A stretch of DNA of 64,000 nt, taken from Hymenobacter algoricola. Its GTDB lineage: Bacteria > Bacteroidota > Bacteroidia > Cytophagales > Hymenobacteraceae. This document shows, one piece after another, positions 28,209-36,887 of the stretch. The notes beneath the pieces were generated by a model. The model saw nothing but the letters and a program-made list of their open reading frames with translations. It was not told where the DNA came from and searched no databases. The translations under genes and the position numbers were made by a program. Location: the NCBI RefSeq assembly GCF_039539525.1, contig NZ_BAABDH010000110.1:1-64000 (forward strand), read 5' to 3'. Each line of letters begins with the position of its first letter. Position 1 is the first letter of the stretch.

Positions 28209-29066
28209 ATGTCCTCTTCCGCCCCCGTTGCCACGCCCCGCCACCTGCCCGCCCTCGACCAGTTTTCCCTGCGCAATAAAGTCATCGTCATCACCGGCGC
28301 TACCGGGGTGCTGGGCGAGTCGCTTTCCCTGGCCGTGGCCGAAGCCGGGGCGAAAGTCGCCATCCTGGGTCGCGACGCCGGCCGGGCCGCCCGCCGCGTG
28401 GCCGCCATCCAGGCCGTGGGCGGCGAGGCCATGGCCGTGCTGGCCGACGTGCTCGACCAGGACCAGATGCAGCGCGCCTGCGACGAAATCGTGGCCGCCT
28501 GGGGCACCATTGATGGGCTGGTAAATGCGGCCGGCGGCAACCTGCCCGGTGCCACCGTGGCCCCCGACCAGGATTTGTTCGACCTCAGCATTGCCCACAC
28601 CCGCCACGCCGTGGACCTGAACCTGTTCGGCACCGTGATTCCGACTACCGTGTTTGGCCGCGTGATGGCCGCCAACGGCAAAGGCTCCATCGTCAACGTG
28701 TCGTCGCTCACGGCCCAGCGGCCCCTGACGCGGGTACTGGGCTACACCATGGCCAAGAAAGCCGTGGAGGCCTACACCCAGTGGATGGCCGTGGAGCTGG
28801 GCCTGCGCTACGGCGGCGGGATGCGCATGAACGCCATTGCCCCCGGCGTATTCCTGACCGAGCAGAACCGCGACCTGCTGGTAGCCGCCGACGGCAGCCC
28901 CACCGAGCGGGCCCGCAAGTTCATTGCCGCCACGCCCTACCAGCGCTTCGGCCAGCCCGAGGAGCTGACCGGCACGCTCATCTACCTGCTCAGCGACGCC
29001 TCCCGCTTCGTCACCGGCGAAACGGTTATCGTCGACGGCGGCTTCAACGCCTACAGCGGCGTGTAG
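28209..29066 (+). CDS. SDR oxidoreductase, probable D-mannonate/fructuronate oxidoreductase
   Basis: A 285-aa protein from the ATG at 28209 (a GTG six bases upstream is possible). The Rossmann start VIVITGATGVLGES, the NAAGG motif after IDGLV, and catalytic Tyr179-x-x-x-Lys183 in YTMAKK define a classical SDR; the end FVTGETVIVDGGFNAYSGV is standard. SDRs of this type (about 280 aa, FSLRNKV opening) replace UxuB in many bacteria and sit next to uxuA. That context is seen here, so fructuronate-to-mannonate reduction is the best guess. It begins 12 bases after the GH3 stop. It is cytoplasmic, with no signal peptide. Confidence 0.83.
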   Translation: MSSSAPVATPRHLPALDQFSLRNKVIVITGATGVLGESLSLAVAEAGAKVAILGRDAGRAARRVAAIQAVGGEAMAVLADVLDQDQMQRACDEIVAAWGTIDGLVNAAGGNLPGATVAPDQDLFDLSIAHTRHAVDLNLFGTVIPTTVFGRVMAANGKGSIVNVSSLTAQRPLTRVLGYTMAKKAVEAYTQWMAVELGLRYGGGMRMNAIAPGVFLTEQNRDLLVAADGSPTERARKFIAATPYQRFGQPEELTGTLIYLLSDASRFVTGETVIVDGGFNAYSGV

Positions 29067-29229
29067 CGGCGGCTGGTAGAACAGGTAAAAGCGCCCACAA
29101 AGACACCCCGAACGTTCTGCTGAGCCCCGCGCAGTATTTTCCCTGCTTCGGGGCACTGGTAATCAACCGAAGTAGCAGCAGCGCTTCGACGGCGTTCGGC
29201 ACAACTACCCATTGACAACTTTTCCGCCA

Positions 29230-30399
29230 ATGTCCCTGATCCAATCTATGCGCTGGTACGGTCCTTCGGACCCGGTCAGCCTGTCCGACATCCGCCAGGC
29301 CGGCGCCACCGACGTCGTGACGGCTCTGCACCATCTCGCCAACGGGGAGGTGTGGCCCCTGGCCGAGATTCGGCAGCGCCAGGCCGAAGTGGCCGCCGCG
29401 GGCCTGCGCTGGAGCGTGGTGGAAAGCGTACCGGTGCACGAGCAGATTAAAACCCGCTCCGGTGATTTTGCCCGCCACATCCACCACTACCAGCAGAGCC
29501 TGCGGAATCTGGCCGCCTGCGGCATCTTCACCGTCACCTACAACTTTATGCCGGTGCTGGACTGGACCCGCACCGACCTGGCTTACGAAGTCGCGGACGG
29601 CTCCCGCGCCCTGCGCTTCGAGCGGGATGCCTTCGTGGCCTTCGACGCGCTGCTGCTGCAGCGCCGCGGGGCGGCCCAGGACTACTCCGCCCCGGAACTG
29701 GCCCGGGCCCGGGCGCGCCTGGCCGGCCTGAGTGCCGCCGGGCAGCTGCAGCTGCAGCGCAACATCGTGGCCGGCCTGCCCGGCTCGGAGGAGAGCTTCA
29801 CGCTGGCCCAGTTTCAGCAGGCCCTGGATGCCTACCAGGGTATCGACGCCGCGCGGCTGCGCCAGCACCTGATCCTGTTTTTGCAGGACGTGGTGCCCGT
29901 GGCCGAGGAAGCGGGCCTCCACTTGGCCCTGCACCCCGACGACCCGCCCTACCCCATTCTGGGCCTGCCCCGAGTGGTGAGCACCGCCGCCGACGTGCAG
30001 GCGCTGTTCGACGCGGTGCCGTCGCCCAGCAACGGGCTGTGCTTCTGCACCGGCTCGTTCGGCGTGCGCGCCGACAACGACCTGCCCGCCATGGTGCAGC
30101 AGTTTGCCGACCGGATTCACTTCATCCACCTGCGCAGCACCCAGCGCGACGAGGCCGGCAACTTCTACGAGGCCAACCACCTGGAGGGCGACGTGGACAT
30201 GTACGCCGTGCTGCGCGAGCTGGTGCGGGCCATGCAGCGGCGCGGGGTCTCGCTGCCCATGCGCCCCGACCACGGCCACCAGATGCTCGACGACTTGCAC
30301 AAGCACACCAACCCCGGCTACTCCGCCATCGGGCGCCTGCGCGGCTTGGCCGAGCTGCGCGGTCTGGAGCTGGGCATCACCCGCAGCCTGGGCGAGTAG
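29230..30399 (+). CDS. uxuA: Mannonate dehydratase
   Basis: A 389-aa protein from the ATG at 29230 (MSLIQSMRWYGPSDPVSL). UxuA signatures are clear: the MRWYG opening, NFMPVLDWTRTDL, HPDDPPYPILGLPRVVS, GLCFCTGSFGVR, FIHLRSTQRDEAGNFYEANHLEGDVDMY and RPDHGHQMLDD. It removes water from D-mannonate to give 2-keto-3-deoxygluconate, step three of glucuronate breakdown. Glucuronate isomerase and KDG kinase/aldolase are not in the window. It ends the catabolic run and is followed by a terminator. Confidence 0.95.
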   Translation: MSLIQSMRWYGPSDPVSLSDIRQAGATDVVTALHHLANGEVWPLAEIRQRQAEVAAAGLRWSVVESVPVHEQIKTRSGDFARHIHHYQQSLRNLAACGIFTVTYNFMPVLDWTRTDLAYEVADGSRALRFERDAFVAFDALLLQRRGAAQDYSAPELARARARLAGLSAAGQLQLQRNIVAGLPGSEESFTLAQFQQALDAYQGIDAARLRQHLILFLQDVVPVAEEAGLHLALHPDDPPYPILGLPRVVSTAADVQALFDAVPSPSNGLCFCTGSFGVRADNDLPAMVQQFADRIHFIHLRSTQRDEAGNFYEANHLEGDVDMYAVLRELVRAMQRRGVSLPMRPDHGHQMLDDLHKHTNPGYSAIGRLRGLAELRGLELGITRSLGE

Positions 30400-30555
30400 T
30401 TGGGGCCCGAACCCGGGAGACTTACCCTGTCTGCAGTTGAGCTGCCATACTTTGAATCAGCAATAACTACTTGCAAGTCAGGGCACAAAAATCCGACACT
30501 ACTGTTCAGGTGCTAAATTTTATATGGGCCAATTAAGTAGCAAGGTCGTAGATTC

Positions 30556-30598
30556 AAAAAGCCGCGCGCCTCTCTGGTTGAGGTTGGCGCGGCTTTTT
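30556..30598 (+). terminator. Terminator downstream of uxuA
   Basis: AAAAAGCCGCGC (30556-30567) pairs with GCGCGGCTTTTT (30587-30598); an inner CCTC/GAGG pair extends the stem. It probably ends the PUL transcript. Confidence 0.8.
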
Positions 30599-30671
30599 GC
30601 TGACCTGACCGGGCATTCTGGGAAGGCTACCCTCCACGCCCCACCACCCCACCACCACTAACCCCGAAGCT

Positions 30672-31595
30672 ATGATTTTACCCCTTGATGAGCTGGCCAT
30701 TGACCTGCCGAAACCCAAAAACCCTTCCGCCAACGACGCGGCGGCCATTCAGGAGCTCCTGGGCGGCAAATTCGGGGAGATGAGCACGCTGATGAACTAC
30801 ACGTTCCAGTCGTTCAACTTCCGCGGCCGGGACCGGCTGCGCCCCTTTTACGCCCTTACTTCGGCCATTGCCGCCGAAGAATATTCGCACATTGAAGCCG
30901 TCAGCTATGCCATCAACCTGCTGCTGACCGGCGTGACTGAGCGCGGCACCGACCCCGTACCCGGGCCGCTGGCCGGCGCCGTCGATGCCCGCAACAGCTA
31001 CCATTTCCTGGCCAGCGGCCAGGCGGCCCTGCCCCAGGACTCGATGGGCAACCCCTGGACCGGGCAGTACGTGAACAGTACGGGCAACCTGCGCCTGGAC
31101 CTGCTCCACAACTTCTTTCTGGAGTGCGGGGCCCGGGCCAACAAGATCCGCGCCTACGAGATGGTGACGGACCCCTGCGCCCGGACCATGATCGGCTACC
31201 TGCTGGTGCGCGGCGGCCTGCACGTGTATGCCTACGCCAAAGCGCTGGAGGTAATTACGGGCGTCGACGTGAAGAAAATCATGCCCGTGCCCCCGCTCTC
31301 GAATGATAAGTTTCCCGAGGCCCGCAAGTTCATGGAACACGGCCTGCACCGGCAGCTCTACACATTCTCGCCCAACGCCTACCAGGAAGCGGGTCTGATC
31401 TGGAATGGGGAGCACCCCGAAGACGGCTCCCCGCTGGAAGTCATACAGGGTGCCATGAAGGGCGTGCCCTACCCCGTGCTCGAAGAGGAGCCCCAGCTCA
31501 GCTCGCCCGGTGAGGACGACTTCGACCCGCAGATGTTCAAGGAAATTGCCAAGAAGCTCGGCCTTACCGACGAGTGGAAGCAGCGCCACGGCTAA
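30672..31595 (+). CDS. Manganese catalase
   Basis: A 307-aa protein of the non-haem catalase family. The dimanganese ligands can be placed as Glu36 (GEMSTLMNY), Glu70 and His73 (EEYSHIE), Glu151 (LECGARANK) and His184 (GGLHVYAYAK), matching the ferritin-like four-helix layout of the Lactobacillus plantarum enzyme. It removes hydrogen peroxide in the cytoplasm. It stands alone between two terminators, so it is likely to have its own promoter in the 270-base upstream gap. No signal peptide is seen. Confidence 0.94.
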   Translation: MILPLDELAIDLPKPKNPSANDAAAIQELLGGKFGEMSTLMNYTFQSFNFRGRDRLRPFYALTSAIAAEEYSHIEAVSYAINLLLTGVTERGTDPVPGPLAGAVDARNSYHFLASGQAALPQDSMGNPWTGQYVNSTGNLRLDLLHNFFLECGARANKIRAYEMVTDPCARTMIGYLLVRGGLHVYAYAKALEVITGVDVKKIMPVPPLSNDKFPEARKFMEHGLHRQLYTFSPNAYQEAGLIWNGEHPEDGSPLEVIQGAMKGVPYPVLEEEPQLSSPGEDDFDPQMFKEIAKKLGLTDEWKQRHG

Positions 31596-31616
31596 GCCGA
31601 CCGTATTCATTTCCTG

Positions 31617-31662
31617 CCCATACAAAAGGCCTGCTTCGTGCGAAGCAGGCCTTTTGTATGGG
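31617..31662. terminator. Bidirectional terminator with a 22-bp perfect stem
   Basis: CCCATACAAAAGGCCTGCTT plus CG (31617-31638) is the exact reverse complement of 31641-31662 with a 2-base gap. It lies between the convergent catalase and gliding-domain genes and serves both. Confidence 0.88.
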
Positions 31663-31690
31663 CTTTCAGGGCCAGCCGGTTGGGGCCAGC

Positions 31691-33688
31691 CTAGCGCACC
31701 AGCTCAAACCAGCCCTTGTAGCGGGTGCCGTCCTGGAGCTGGCACAGGTAGTAGTAGAGGCCGGCGCTGGCACCTTCCCCGGCGTAGTCATTCTGGTAGT
31801 CGGCGGCGTGGTAGAGCTGCCGGCCCCACTGGTTGAAAATGGTCAGCTGGGTGTTGGGGTACCGCGCCAGGTTCTGAACCACGAAGGTATCGTTCTTGGC
31901 GTCGCCATTGGGGGTGATGACGTTGAAAAAGGCCAGGCAGGCGTCATCCGGGCGGATGCGCAGGGTGGTAGCGCAGGTGTTCAGAGTGGGGCCGGATGCC
32001 TGTAGCAGCGCGGTGGCACCTTTCACCACGTCTACCCGCACGGCGTTGGTGCCCTGCCCGCTGATGATGGTCCCGTTGGTTACCGACCATTGGTAAGCGC
32101 CCGGCGGCCCGTCGATGGCGTAGCTCAGCCCGAGGTTGTCGGCCAGGCAGTACAGGGCCCGGCCCGTAATCTGCGGCCCCGGCTTTACCAGCACCGGGTA
32201 CGAGACGGAGTCGGTGGGGCAGCCGCTCGGCACCAGGCCCCGCACCGTGACGGTACCCGGCCCCCCGGCCAGCCAGATGATATGAGCCGTGCGGCCCGTG
32301 GCCGGCTCCAGCACGCTGCCGCCCCGCGCCGTCCAGCGGTACTGCGCGAAGTCGGGCCCCAGCGCGGTGTAGGTACCCGCACTCTGGGCGCACCGCACCG
32401 AGTCGCCCCGCAGGCCGGTGGGCGGCGCCTGCCGGGTGACGGTGATGCGAAACACCGTGGCCACGGACTTGCTGTTGCAGGCTTCATCGGCCACCGTCAC
32501 TACCACGTCGTAAGGGGCCGGCCGGGCCAGGCCGCAGCTGGCTGTCAGCCGGAAGTTCCCGGTCACGGAACCCGTGCCTGCCACCAGCACGCTGCCGGGC
32601 GTGCCGCTGCTGCCGTTGCCGGGCTGCCCGTTTACCGTTGCCTCAATGGGGCCGGCCCCGTCGAGCAGCACGCTGCTCACGCTCAGCTTCAGGGGCTGCC
32701 CGTCCGCGTCAGTGGCCGTGATGCCAAAGTCCACCATCTGCCCTTCTTCCAGCACGAAGTCCTGGCGGGCGGTGGTGGCCGCGGTGAAGGCCGGCGGCTG
32801 GTTGGGGCCGCCCGAGCAGGTGCGCCCCACAATCTGAATGTCGCGGCGCATGGTTCCGAGCAGCACTTCCTGCCCGTTGATGGTACGGTACTCGCGCACG
32901 TCCACGGCCAGCAGAAACGTGCCTTCCAGCCGGCACACATAGCGGGCCAGCCCGCTGCGGGCATCTACGGCGGCAAACCCCGTGGCACCGAAAGGCTCCG
33001 TGGCGCTGAAGCCGGCCGCGTAGGTTACCGGCATCACCGACGGCACCACGCTGCGGTTGGGCGTGCCCAGGCTATAGCTGAGCCGGTCGCCGTCGGCATC
33101 GTAGGCATTGTTGACCACGAAGCTGGTGTCGCCGCGGCAGATGATGGCCAGGGCATTGGTGGAAAATACCGGCGAGGAATTCACCAGCATCGGCGGGGTA
33201 ATGTCTGCCGACAGCGCCATGCTTTCGTTGTTGGAAAAGGCCAGGTTGGTGATGCCGGCATTGCGGTAGTTGGCCGCCATGGTGGCCAGGTAGCCTTCAC
33301 TGACGGCCGGCAGCGCCACCGTGGTGATGTAGAGGGCCAGCGTCACGCGCGGCGCCTGCGACACGCAGCCGGGCAGCAGCGGCGGGGTAATTTCGGTGAA
33401 GTTGCGCCGGGGCACGCTGAGCTGCAGCAGCCCCACGCGGGAGGCCGCCTTGCTGTAGATGCTGAGGGTAATGTTTAGGCTGCCGTTGGGGTTAGAGGAA
33501 TCCGGTTCCTTGTTGAAGTAGATGCGGGCCGTAATCTGGTAGCGAAACGGGGCCGTAGCCGAGCCTTTGGCATCCAGGTAGGTGTAGTTCAGCTCGCCGC
33601 CCACCAGGTGGGTGGCCTCCGCCGTCCGCCGCCCCCAGCCCAGCCCGACGAGCAGCAACAAAATCATCCGGAGTAGGGTAGCAGTCAT
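31691..33688 (-). CDS. Gliding-motility-associated C-terminal domain protein (T9SS type B tail)
   Basis: A 665-aa protein from the ATG at 33688, where a signal sequence begins (MTATLLRMILLLLVG); the longer frame lacks a signal. It opens with THLVGGELNYTYL, found in many Bacteroidota surface proteins, followed by repeated Ig/PKD-like beta domains (QPPAFTAATTARQDFVLEEGQMVDFGITATDADGQ region; VAGTGSVTGNFRL; LRGDSVRCAQSAGTYTA). The end (about 590-665; VITPNGDAKNDTF, LTIFNQWGRQLY, GLYYYLCQLQDGTRYKGWFELVR) is the CHU_C domain recognised by T9SS. The protein is probably exposed at the cell surface. A decayed copy of its last 50 codons lies at 34829. Confidence 0.88.
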   Translation of the reverse strand: MTATLLRMILLLLVGLGWGRRTAEATHLVGGELNYTYLDAKGSATAPFRYQITARIYFNKEPDSSNPNGSLNITLSIYSKAASRVGLLQLSVPRRNFTEITPPLLPGCVSQAPRVTLALYITTVALPAVSEGYLATMAANYRNAGITNLAFSNNESMALSADITPPMLVNSSPVFSTNALAIICRGDTSFVVNNAYDADGDRLSYSLGTPNRSVVPSVMPVTYAAGFSATEPFGATGFAAVDARSGLARYVCRLEGTFLLAVDVREYRTINGQEVLLGTMRRDIQIVGRTCSGGPNQPPAFTAATTARQDFVLEEGQMVDFGITATDADGQPLKLSVSSVLLDGAGPIEATVNGQPGNGSSGTPGSVLVAGTGSVTGNFRLTASCGLARPAPYDVVVTVADEACNSKSVATVFRITVTRQAPPTGLRGDSVRCAQSAGTYTALGPDFAQYRWTARGGSVLEPATGRTAHIIWLAGGPGTVTVRGLVPSGCPTDSVSYPVLVKPGPQITGRALYCLADNLGLSYAIDGPPGAYQWSVTNGTIISGQGTNAVRVDVVKGATALLQASGPTLNTCATTLRIRPDDACLAFFNVITPNGDAKNDTFVVQNLARYPNTQLTIFNQWGRQLYHAADYQNDYAGEGASAGLYYYLCQLQDGTRYKGWFELVR

Positions 33689-33877
33689 CGATACAGGCGC
33701 TGGCAGGATACGGAGTGAACAGCCTAAGACAAGGTTTTGTGGGCGCACTGCCCGGCCCCGCGGCGGGCCTGACCGCCAAAGCCGCCCCGCCGCGTACAAC
33801 CAAGCTGCCGCCAGTCAGTACACTGGGCAGGAGCCGCGGGAGCCGCCGGCTTCCTTCACCTTGTAATCTCGCGCCGC

Positions 33878-34828
33878 ATGGCCTCCATCGTCACGCTTAC
33901 CCTGAACCCTACCGTCGACAAGAGCACGACGGCCGACCAGATTGTCCCCGACCAGAAGCTGCGCTGCGCCGCCCCGAAGTTTGAGCCCGGCGGCGGCGGC
34001 ATCAACGTGTCGCGGGCCCTGAAGCGGCTGGGGGCCGACTCGGTGGCCATATTCCCGGTGGGCGGACCCAGCGGCACGCTGCTGCGCGAGCTGCTCAGCC
34101 AGGAGCAGATCCAGCAGCACCCCGTCGAGACGGTAGGCCGCACCCGCGAAAACTTCATCGTGGTGGACGACTCCACCGGCAAGCAGTACCGCTTTGGCAT
34201 GCCCGGCACGCCCTTGTCCGCCGCCGAGCAGCAGCTGCTGCTCGCGGCCCTGCAAAGCCTGCCCGCGCCCCCCGATTTTTTGGTCATCAGCGGCAGCCTG
34301 CCCCCCGGCGTGGCCCCCGACTTTCTGGTGGCCATCCTGCGCGCGGCCAAGGCCCGCGGCACGAAGGTGGTACTCGACACCTCGGGGCCGGCGCTGCAGC
34401 AGGGGGTGCAGGAAGGCGTATTCCTCATCAAGCCCAACGTGGGGGAGCTCAGCAAAATGACCGGCGAGGACGAGCTGGACGACGAAGCCGTGGCCGCCGC
34501 CGCCCAGACCCTGGTGCGCGAGGGCCGGGCCGAAATCGTGGTGGTGTCGTTGGGCGCCCAGGGCGCCTGCGTGGTCACCAAAGACGTGGTGGACCACATT
34601 CCGGCCCCCACCGTGAAGCGCCGCAGCACCGTAGGAGCCGGCGACAGTATGGTGGCCGGGCTGGTCTATGGCCTGGCCACCGGCTTGTCGGTGCGCGAAA
34701 TGGCCCGCCTGGGCGTGGCCTGCGGCTCGGCCGCCACCATGAACCCGGGCACCGAGCTGTTCAAAAAGGCCGATGTGGACCGCCTCTACCACTGGCTGCG
34801 GCAGCTCATGCCGGCCGCGGCCGGCTAG
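33878..34828 (+). CDS. pfkB: PfkB family kinase, 6-phosphofructokinase-II-like
   Basis: A 316-aa ribokinase-fold enzyme. The opening IVTLTLNPTVDKSTT, GGGGINVSRALKRLG, ISGSLPPGVAPDFL, IKPNVGELSKMTG and the ATP/anion-hole motif STVGAGDSMVAG with catalytic Asp256 agree with the E. coli PfkB / LacC / FruK branch rather than with KDG kinase. It phosphorylates a phosphosugar such as fructose 6-phosphate. There is no operon partner. Its stop codon lies inside a 45-bp exact repeat of the 3' end of the gliding-domain gene, so its 3' flank was reshaped by duplication. Confidence 0.88.
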   Translation: MASIVTLTLNPTVDKSTTADQIVPDQKLRCAAPKFEPGGGGINVSRALKRLGADSVAIFPVGGPSGTLLRELLSQEQIQQHPVETVGRTRENFIVVDDSTGKQYRFGMPGTPLSAAEQQLLLAALQSLPAPPDFLVISGSLPPGVAPDFLVAILRAAKARGTKVVLDTSGPALQQGVQEGVFLIKPNVGELSKMTGEDELDDEAVAAAAQTLVREGRAEIVVVSLGAQGACVVTKDVVDHIPAPTVKRRSTVGAGDSMVAGLVYGLATGLSVREMARLGVACGSAATMNPGTELFKKADVDRLYHWLRQLMPAAAG

Positions 34829-34990
34829 CCTAGCGCACCAGCTCAAACCAGCCCTTGTAGCGGGTGCCGTCCGCCAGTTGGCCCAGGTAATAGTACCCCC
34901 CCCCCGCTGGCCCCTTCCCCGCCGTAGGTGTTCTGGTAGTCGGTACTCTGGCACAGCATCCGGCCCCAGTTCCGCCGGAGCATAAGGGCA
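34829..34990 (-). pseudogene. Remnant of a gliding-motility C-terminal domain gene
   Basis: Read on the minus strand, the end YKGWFELVR and GQLADGTRYKG match the C-terminus of the gene at 31691. Upstream of that the match continues only in another frame (STDYQNTYGGEGAS, against AADYQNDYAGEGAS), the break falling at a run of ten C at 34896-34905. Further upstream only NWGR survives. Positions 34827-34871 are identical to 31688-31732. It is a decayed duplicate of a T9SS type B tail. Confidence 0.85.
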
Positions 34991-35037
34991 GTTTTGGATA
35001 AGAACAAAGCCTCGTCCTCACTTCCTCTGCCCGCAGG

Positions 35038-35245
35038 CAACCGCTGCTAACCGGGCTGCTACTGGGCGCCCTGCTCGGTGGCAGCCCAAAGGATGCCCGG
35101 CGGCTCCCTGGCCATTGAAGAGCACGGCACCGCGGGCGACCAATATACGCGGCCCTCCACGGCGCGCAAGCCGCCGTACCGGCCCGCTTATGGCAGCCGG
35201 TTTACCAACTCCATGCCACTGGAGCAGTTGCGGCCCGGCGCACGG
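35038..35245 (+). pseudogene. Remnant related to the small lipoprotein at 36408
   Basis: One frame gives LLTGLLLGALLGGSPK, close to the signal peptide LLLTGLLLGVLLGGCQK of the gene at 36408. A second frame then gives SLAIEEHG...STARKPPYRPAYG...TNSMPLEQLR, which aligns with SLRLTIDG...STAHNPQYLHAYG...TGSVELEMFR. The lipobox Cys is replaced by Ser and a frameshift lies between the two parts. No start codon is evident. It is a degenerate paralogue. Confidence 0.7.
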
Positions 35246-35495
35246 CGGCCTGGTCTGATATTAATTTTCTGCTACCAATTATTAGTTGTATAAGATTTGG
35301 GCGGTATTCCTGCCTGACCAGACGGCGCCCGCGCCCGGGCACCGGCCCACTGGTCGCGCTGACCCACTTCGGGGTGTTACCGTTCAAAGCGCAGTATGTT
35401 TTGCAGCAGCTTGTTTAAGTTTCTGGCAGGTAACCTCTCAGCTCCTGAGCGGTACTAAGGGCAGTCTTTTCTTTCCAACCAAAACCCTTACCCGT

Positions 35496-35837
35496 ATGGA
35501 TTCCTCCACTTCCAAATCCAACAGCCAGCTCGACGCCACCCTCCAAGCTCTCGGGGGCGGCCTGAGCGCCGCGGCCCCGGCCGCCGCGGGCAACATCGAC
35601 AGCTGGATTTCGACGCTGAACGGCGCCGGCAGCCCGGCCCTGAGCGCCATTTCCGCGGAGCTCGAAAACCTGAAAACTGCCATCGGCAGCGGCGACGGTT
35701 CCCAGATCGGCCAGTCGCTGAAAACGCTGGGCGAGCATACCACCAAAGCCGCCGACAGCGCCACGCCCGATGCCCAGGCCCAGCTCCGTCAGCTTGGCCA
35801 AACCCTAAGCTCGGCGGCCACGTCGCTGCAGGGCTAA
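35496..35837 (+). CDS. Small Ser/Ala-rich helical hypothetical protein
   Basis: A 113-aa protein from the ATG at 35496 (MDSSTSKSNSQLDATLQ). It is rich in Ala, Ser, Gly and Leu with predicted amphipathic helices (ISAELENLKTAIGSG, LKTLGEHTTKAADS, QLRQLGQTLSSAATSLQG) and no signal peptide. I do not recognise a family. A good terminator follows, which supports it as a real transcription unit. Confidence 0.55.
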   Translation: MDSSTSKSNSQLDATLQALGGGLSAAAPAAAGNIDSWISTLNGAGSPALSAISAELENLKTAIGSGDGSQIGQSLKTLGEHTTKAADSATPDAQAQLRQLGQTLSSAATSLQG

Positions 35838-35860
35838 GCTTCTCCGGCCGTTTACCCGAA

Positions 35861-35895
35861 ACGCGCTGCCTCAGATTCTGGGGCAGCGCGTTTTT
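35861..35895 (+). terminator. Terminator after the small helical protein gene
   Basis: ACGCGCTGCC (35861-35870) pairs with GGGCAGCGCG (35881-35890) and is followed by TTTTT. Confidence 0.75.
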
Positions 35896-35944
35896 GTGCG
35901 GTCCGCACTGCCCAACCTGGGTCCGGTGGCACCGGACGCAGTAA

Positions 35945-36229
35945 TTACCGGCGCTTTGAAATCGTATTGCCGGTAATCTTGCGCTGCAGGCTCGATTTGA
36001 ACCGGGCGTCGTCTACCGCGCTTTTCGCCTGGTGCTTGGTATCCCGCCCCTGCACCCGGGCCCGCCACATCCGCCACGAGGAAGGCTTCAGCTCCCGGCG
36101 CATGAGCTTAATGACGTCCGACTCGCGGAGGCCAAACTGCCGGAAGATGGCCTCAAAAGGCGTGCGGTCTTCCCAGGCCATTTCAATCACCCGGTCAATA
36201 TCCGGGTCCGTTAGGGCAATGTCTTTCAT
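35945..36229 (-). CDS. DUF2805 / TIGR03643 family protein
   Basis: A 94-aa protein; the ATG at 36229 (MKDIALTDPDIDRVIEMAWEDRTPFEAI) is preferred over an upstream TTG. The DIDRVIEMAWEDRTPFE block followed by FGLRESDVIKLMR and SSWRMWRARVQGR is characteristic of this short family, usually 70-95 aa and found across Bacteroidota and proteobacteria. It looks like a small helix-turn-helix-type fold with a basic C-terminal tail (KRKITGNTISKRR type). The function is not established. Confidence 0.85.
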   Translation of the reverse strand: MKDIALTDPDIDRVIEMAWEDRTPFEAIFRQFGLRESDVIKLMRRELKPSSWRMWRARVQGRDTKHQAKSAVDDARFKSSLQRKITGNTISKRR

Positions 36230-36407
36230 GAGGTACAAAAACCACTGCCCGGTGTAGAAATGCGGCGGCAGTAGTAGCTTAACAGCGGAGCGGGGCTTGT
36301 GGCGGACGGGAGCCGCAATCCACCGGCACTTAGTAGGATTGCGCCACCCCGCCGGAGTAGAGGACAGTTTTGTATATTAGTTACCTCTTATCCTCTCCCT
36401 CAGCCCC

Positions 36408-36857
36408 ATGAAACTGCTCCTAACAGGGCTGCTGTTGGGCGTCCTGCTCGGCGGCTGCCAGAAGTCTGACCCGGCCCCGCCGCCCAGCTCCCTGCGTCTG
36501 ACCATCGACGGGCGCGCCGTGGTGTGCGACCGGGATATCCGGGCCTCCACCGCGCACAATCCGCAGTACCTGCACGCCTACGGCAACTGGGCCACCGGCT
36601 CGGTAGAGCTGGAAATGTTCCGCTTCGCCGATACTCTGGGCACGCGCTACCTCAGCTTCGACAACCGCCTCACCCTGCACTCCGACGGCGTCTATAGCTC
36701 TTACAGCGGCTACGGCGTTTCCGATACCGGGCGCATCGTCGTGCGGGCCGTCAGTCCCACGCATATCCGGGGCACCTTCACCGGCCGCGTCGTGGGTCCG
36801 TTCGGTCCGCCCCGGCTGATTACCAACGGGGAGTTTTCCATCAGCCGCCCCGAGTAG
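36408..36857 (+). CDS. Small lipoprotein of unknown function
   Basis: A 149-aa protein with a clear lipobox LGGC (Cys about residue 17), followed by a Pro/Ser linker and a beta-rich domain (LRLTIDGRAVVCD, GSVELEMFRFADTLG, HIRGTFTGRVVGPFG) that ends NGEFSISRPE. The overall shape resembles small DUF6252-like beta-sandwich lipoproteins of Bacteroidota, but I do not assign a family. A degenerate paralogue lies 1.3 kb upstream at 35038. Confidence 0.7.
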   Translation: MKLLLTGLLLGVLLGGCQKSDPAPPPSSLRLTIDGRAVVCDRDIRASTAHNPQYLHAYGNWATGSVELEMFRFADTLGTRYLSFDNRLTLHSDGVYSSYSGYGVSDTGRIVVRAVSPTHIRGTFTGRVVGPFGPPRLITNGEFSISRPE

Positions 36858-36887
36858 CCGCCAGGCAGGCACCCCAGCTGCTGCTAG

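Noticed and set aside
35078..35293. A 71-codon open frame as a real gene
   Set aside because: It aligns with the middle of the lipoprotein at 36408, has no signal or start context, and is better explained as part of a frameshifted remnant.
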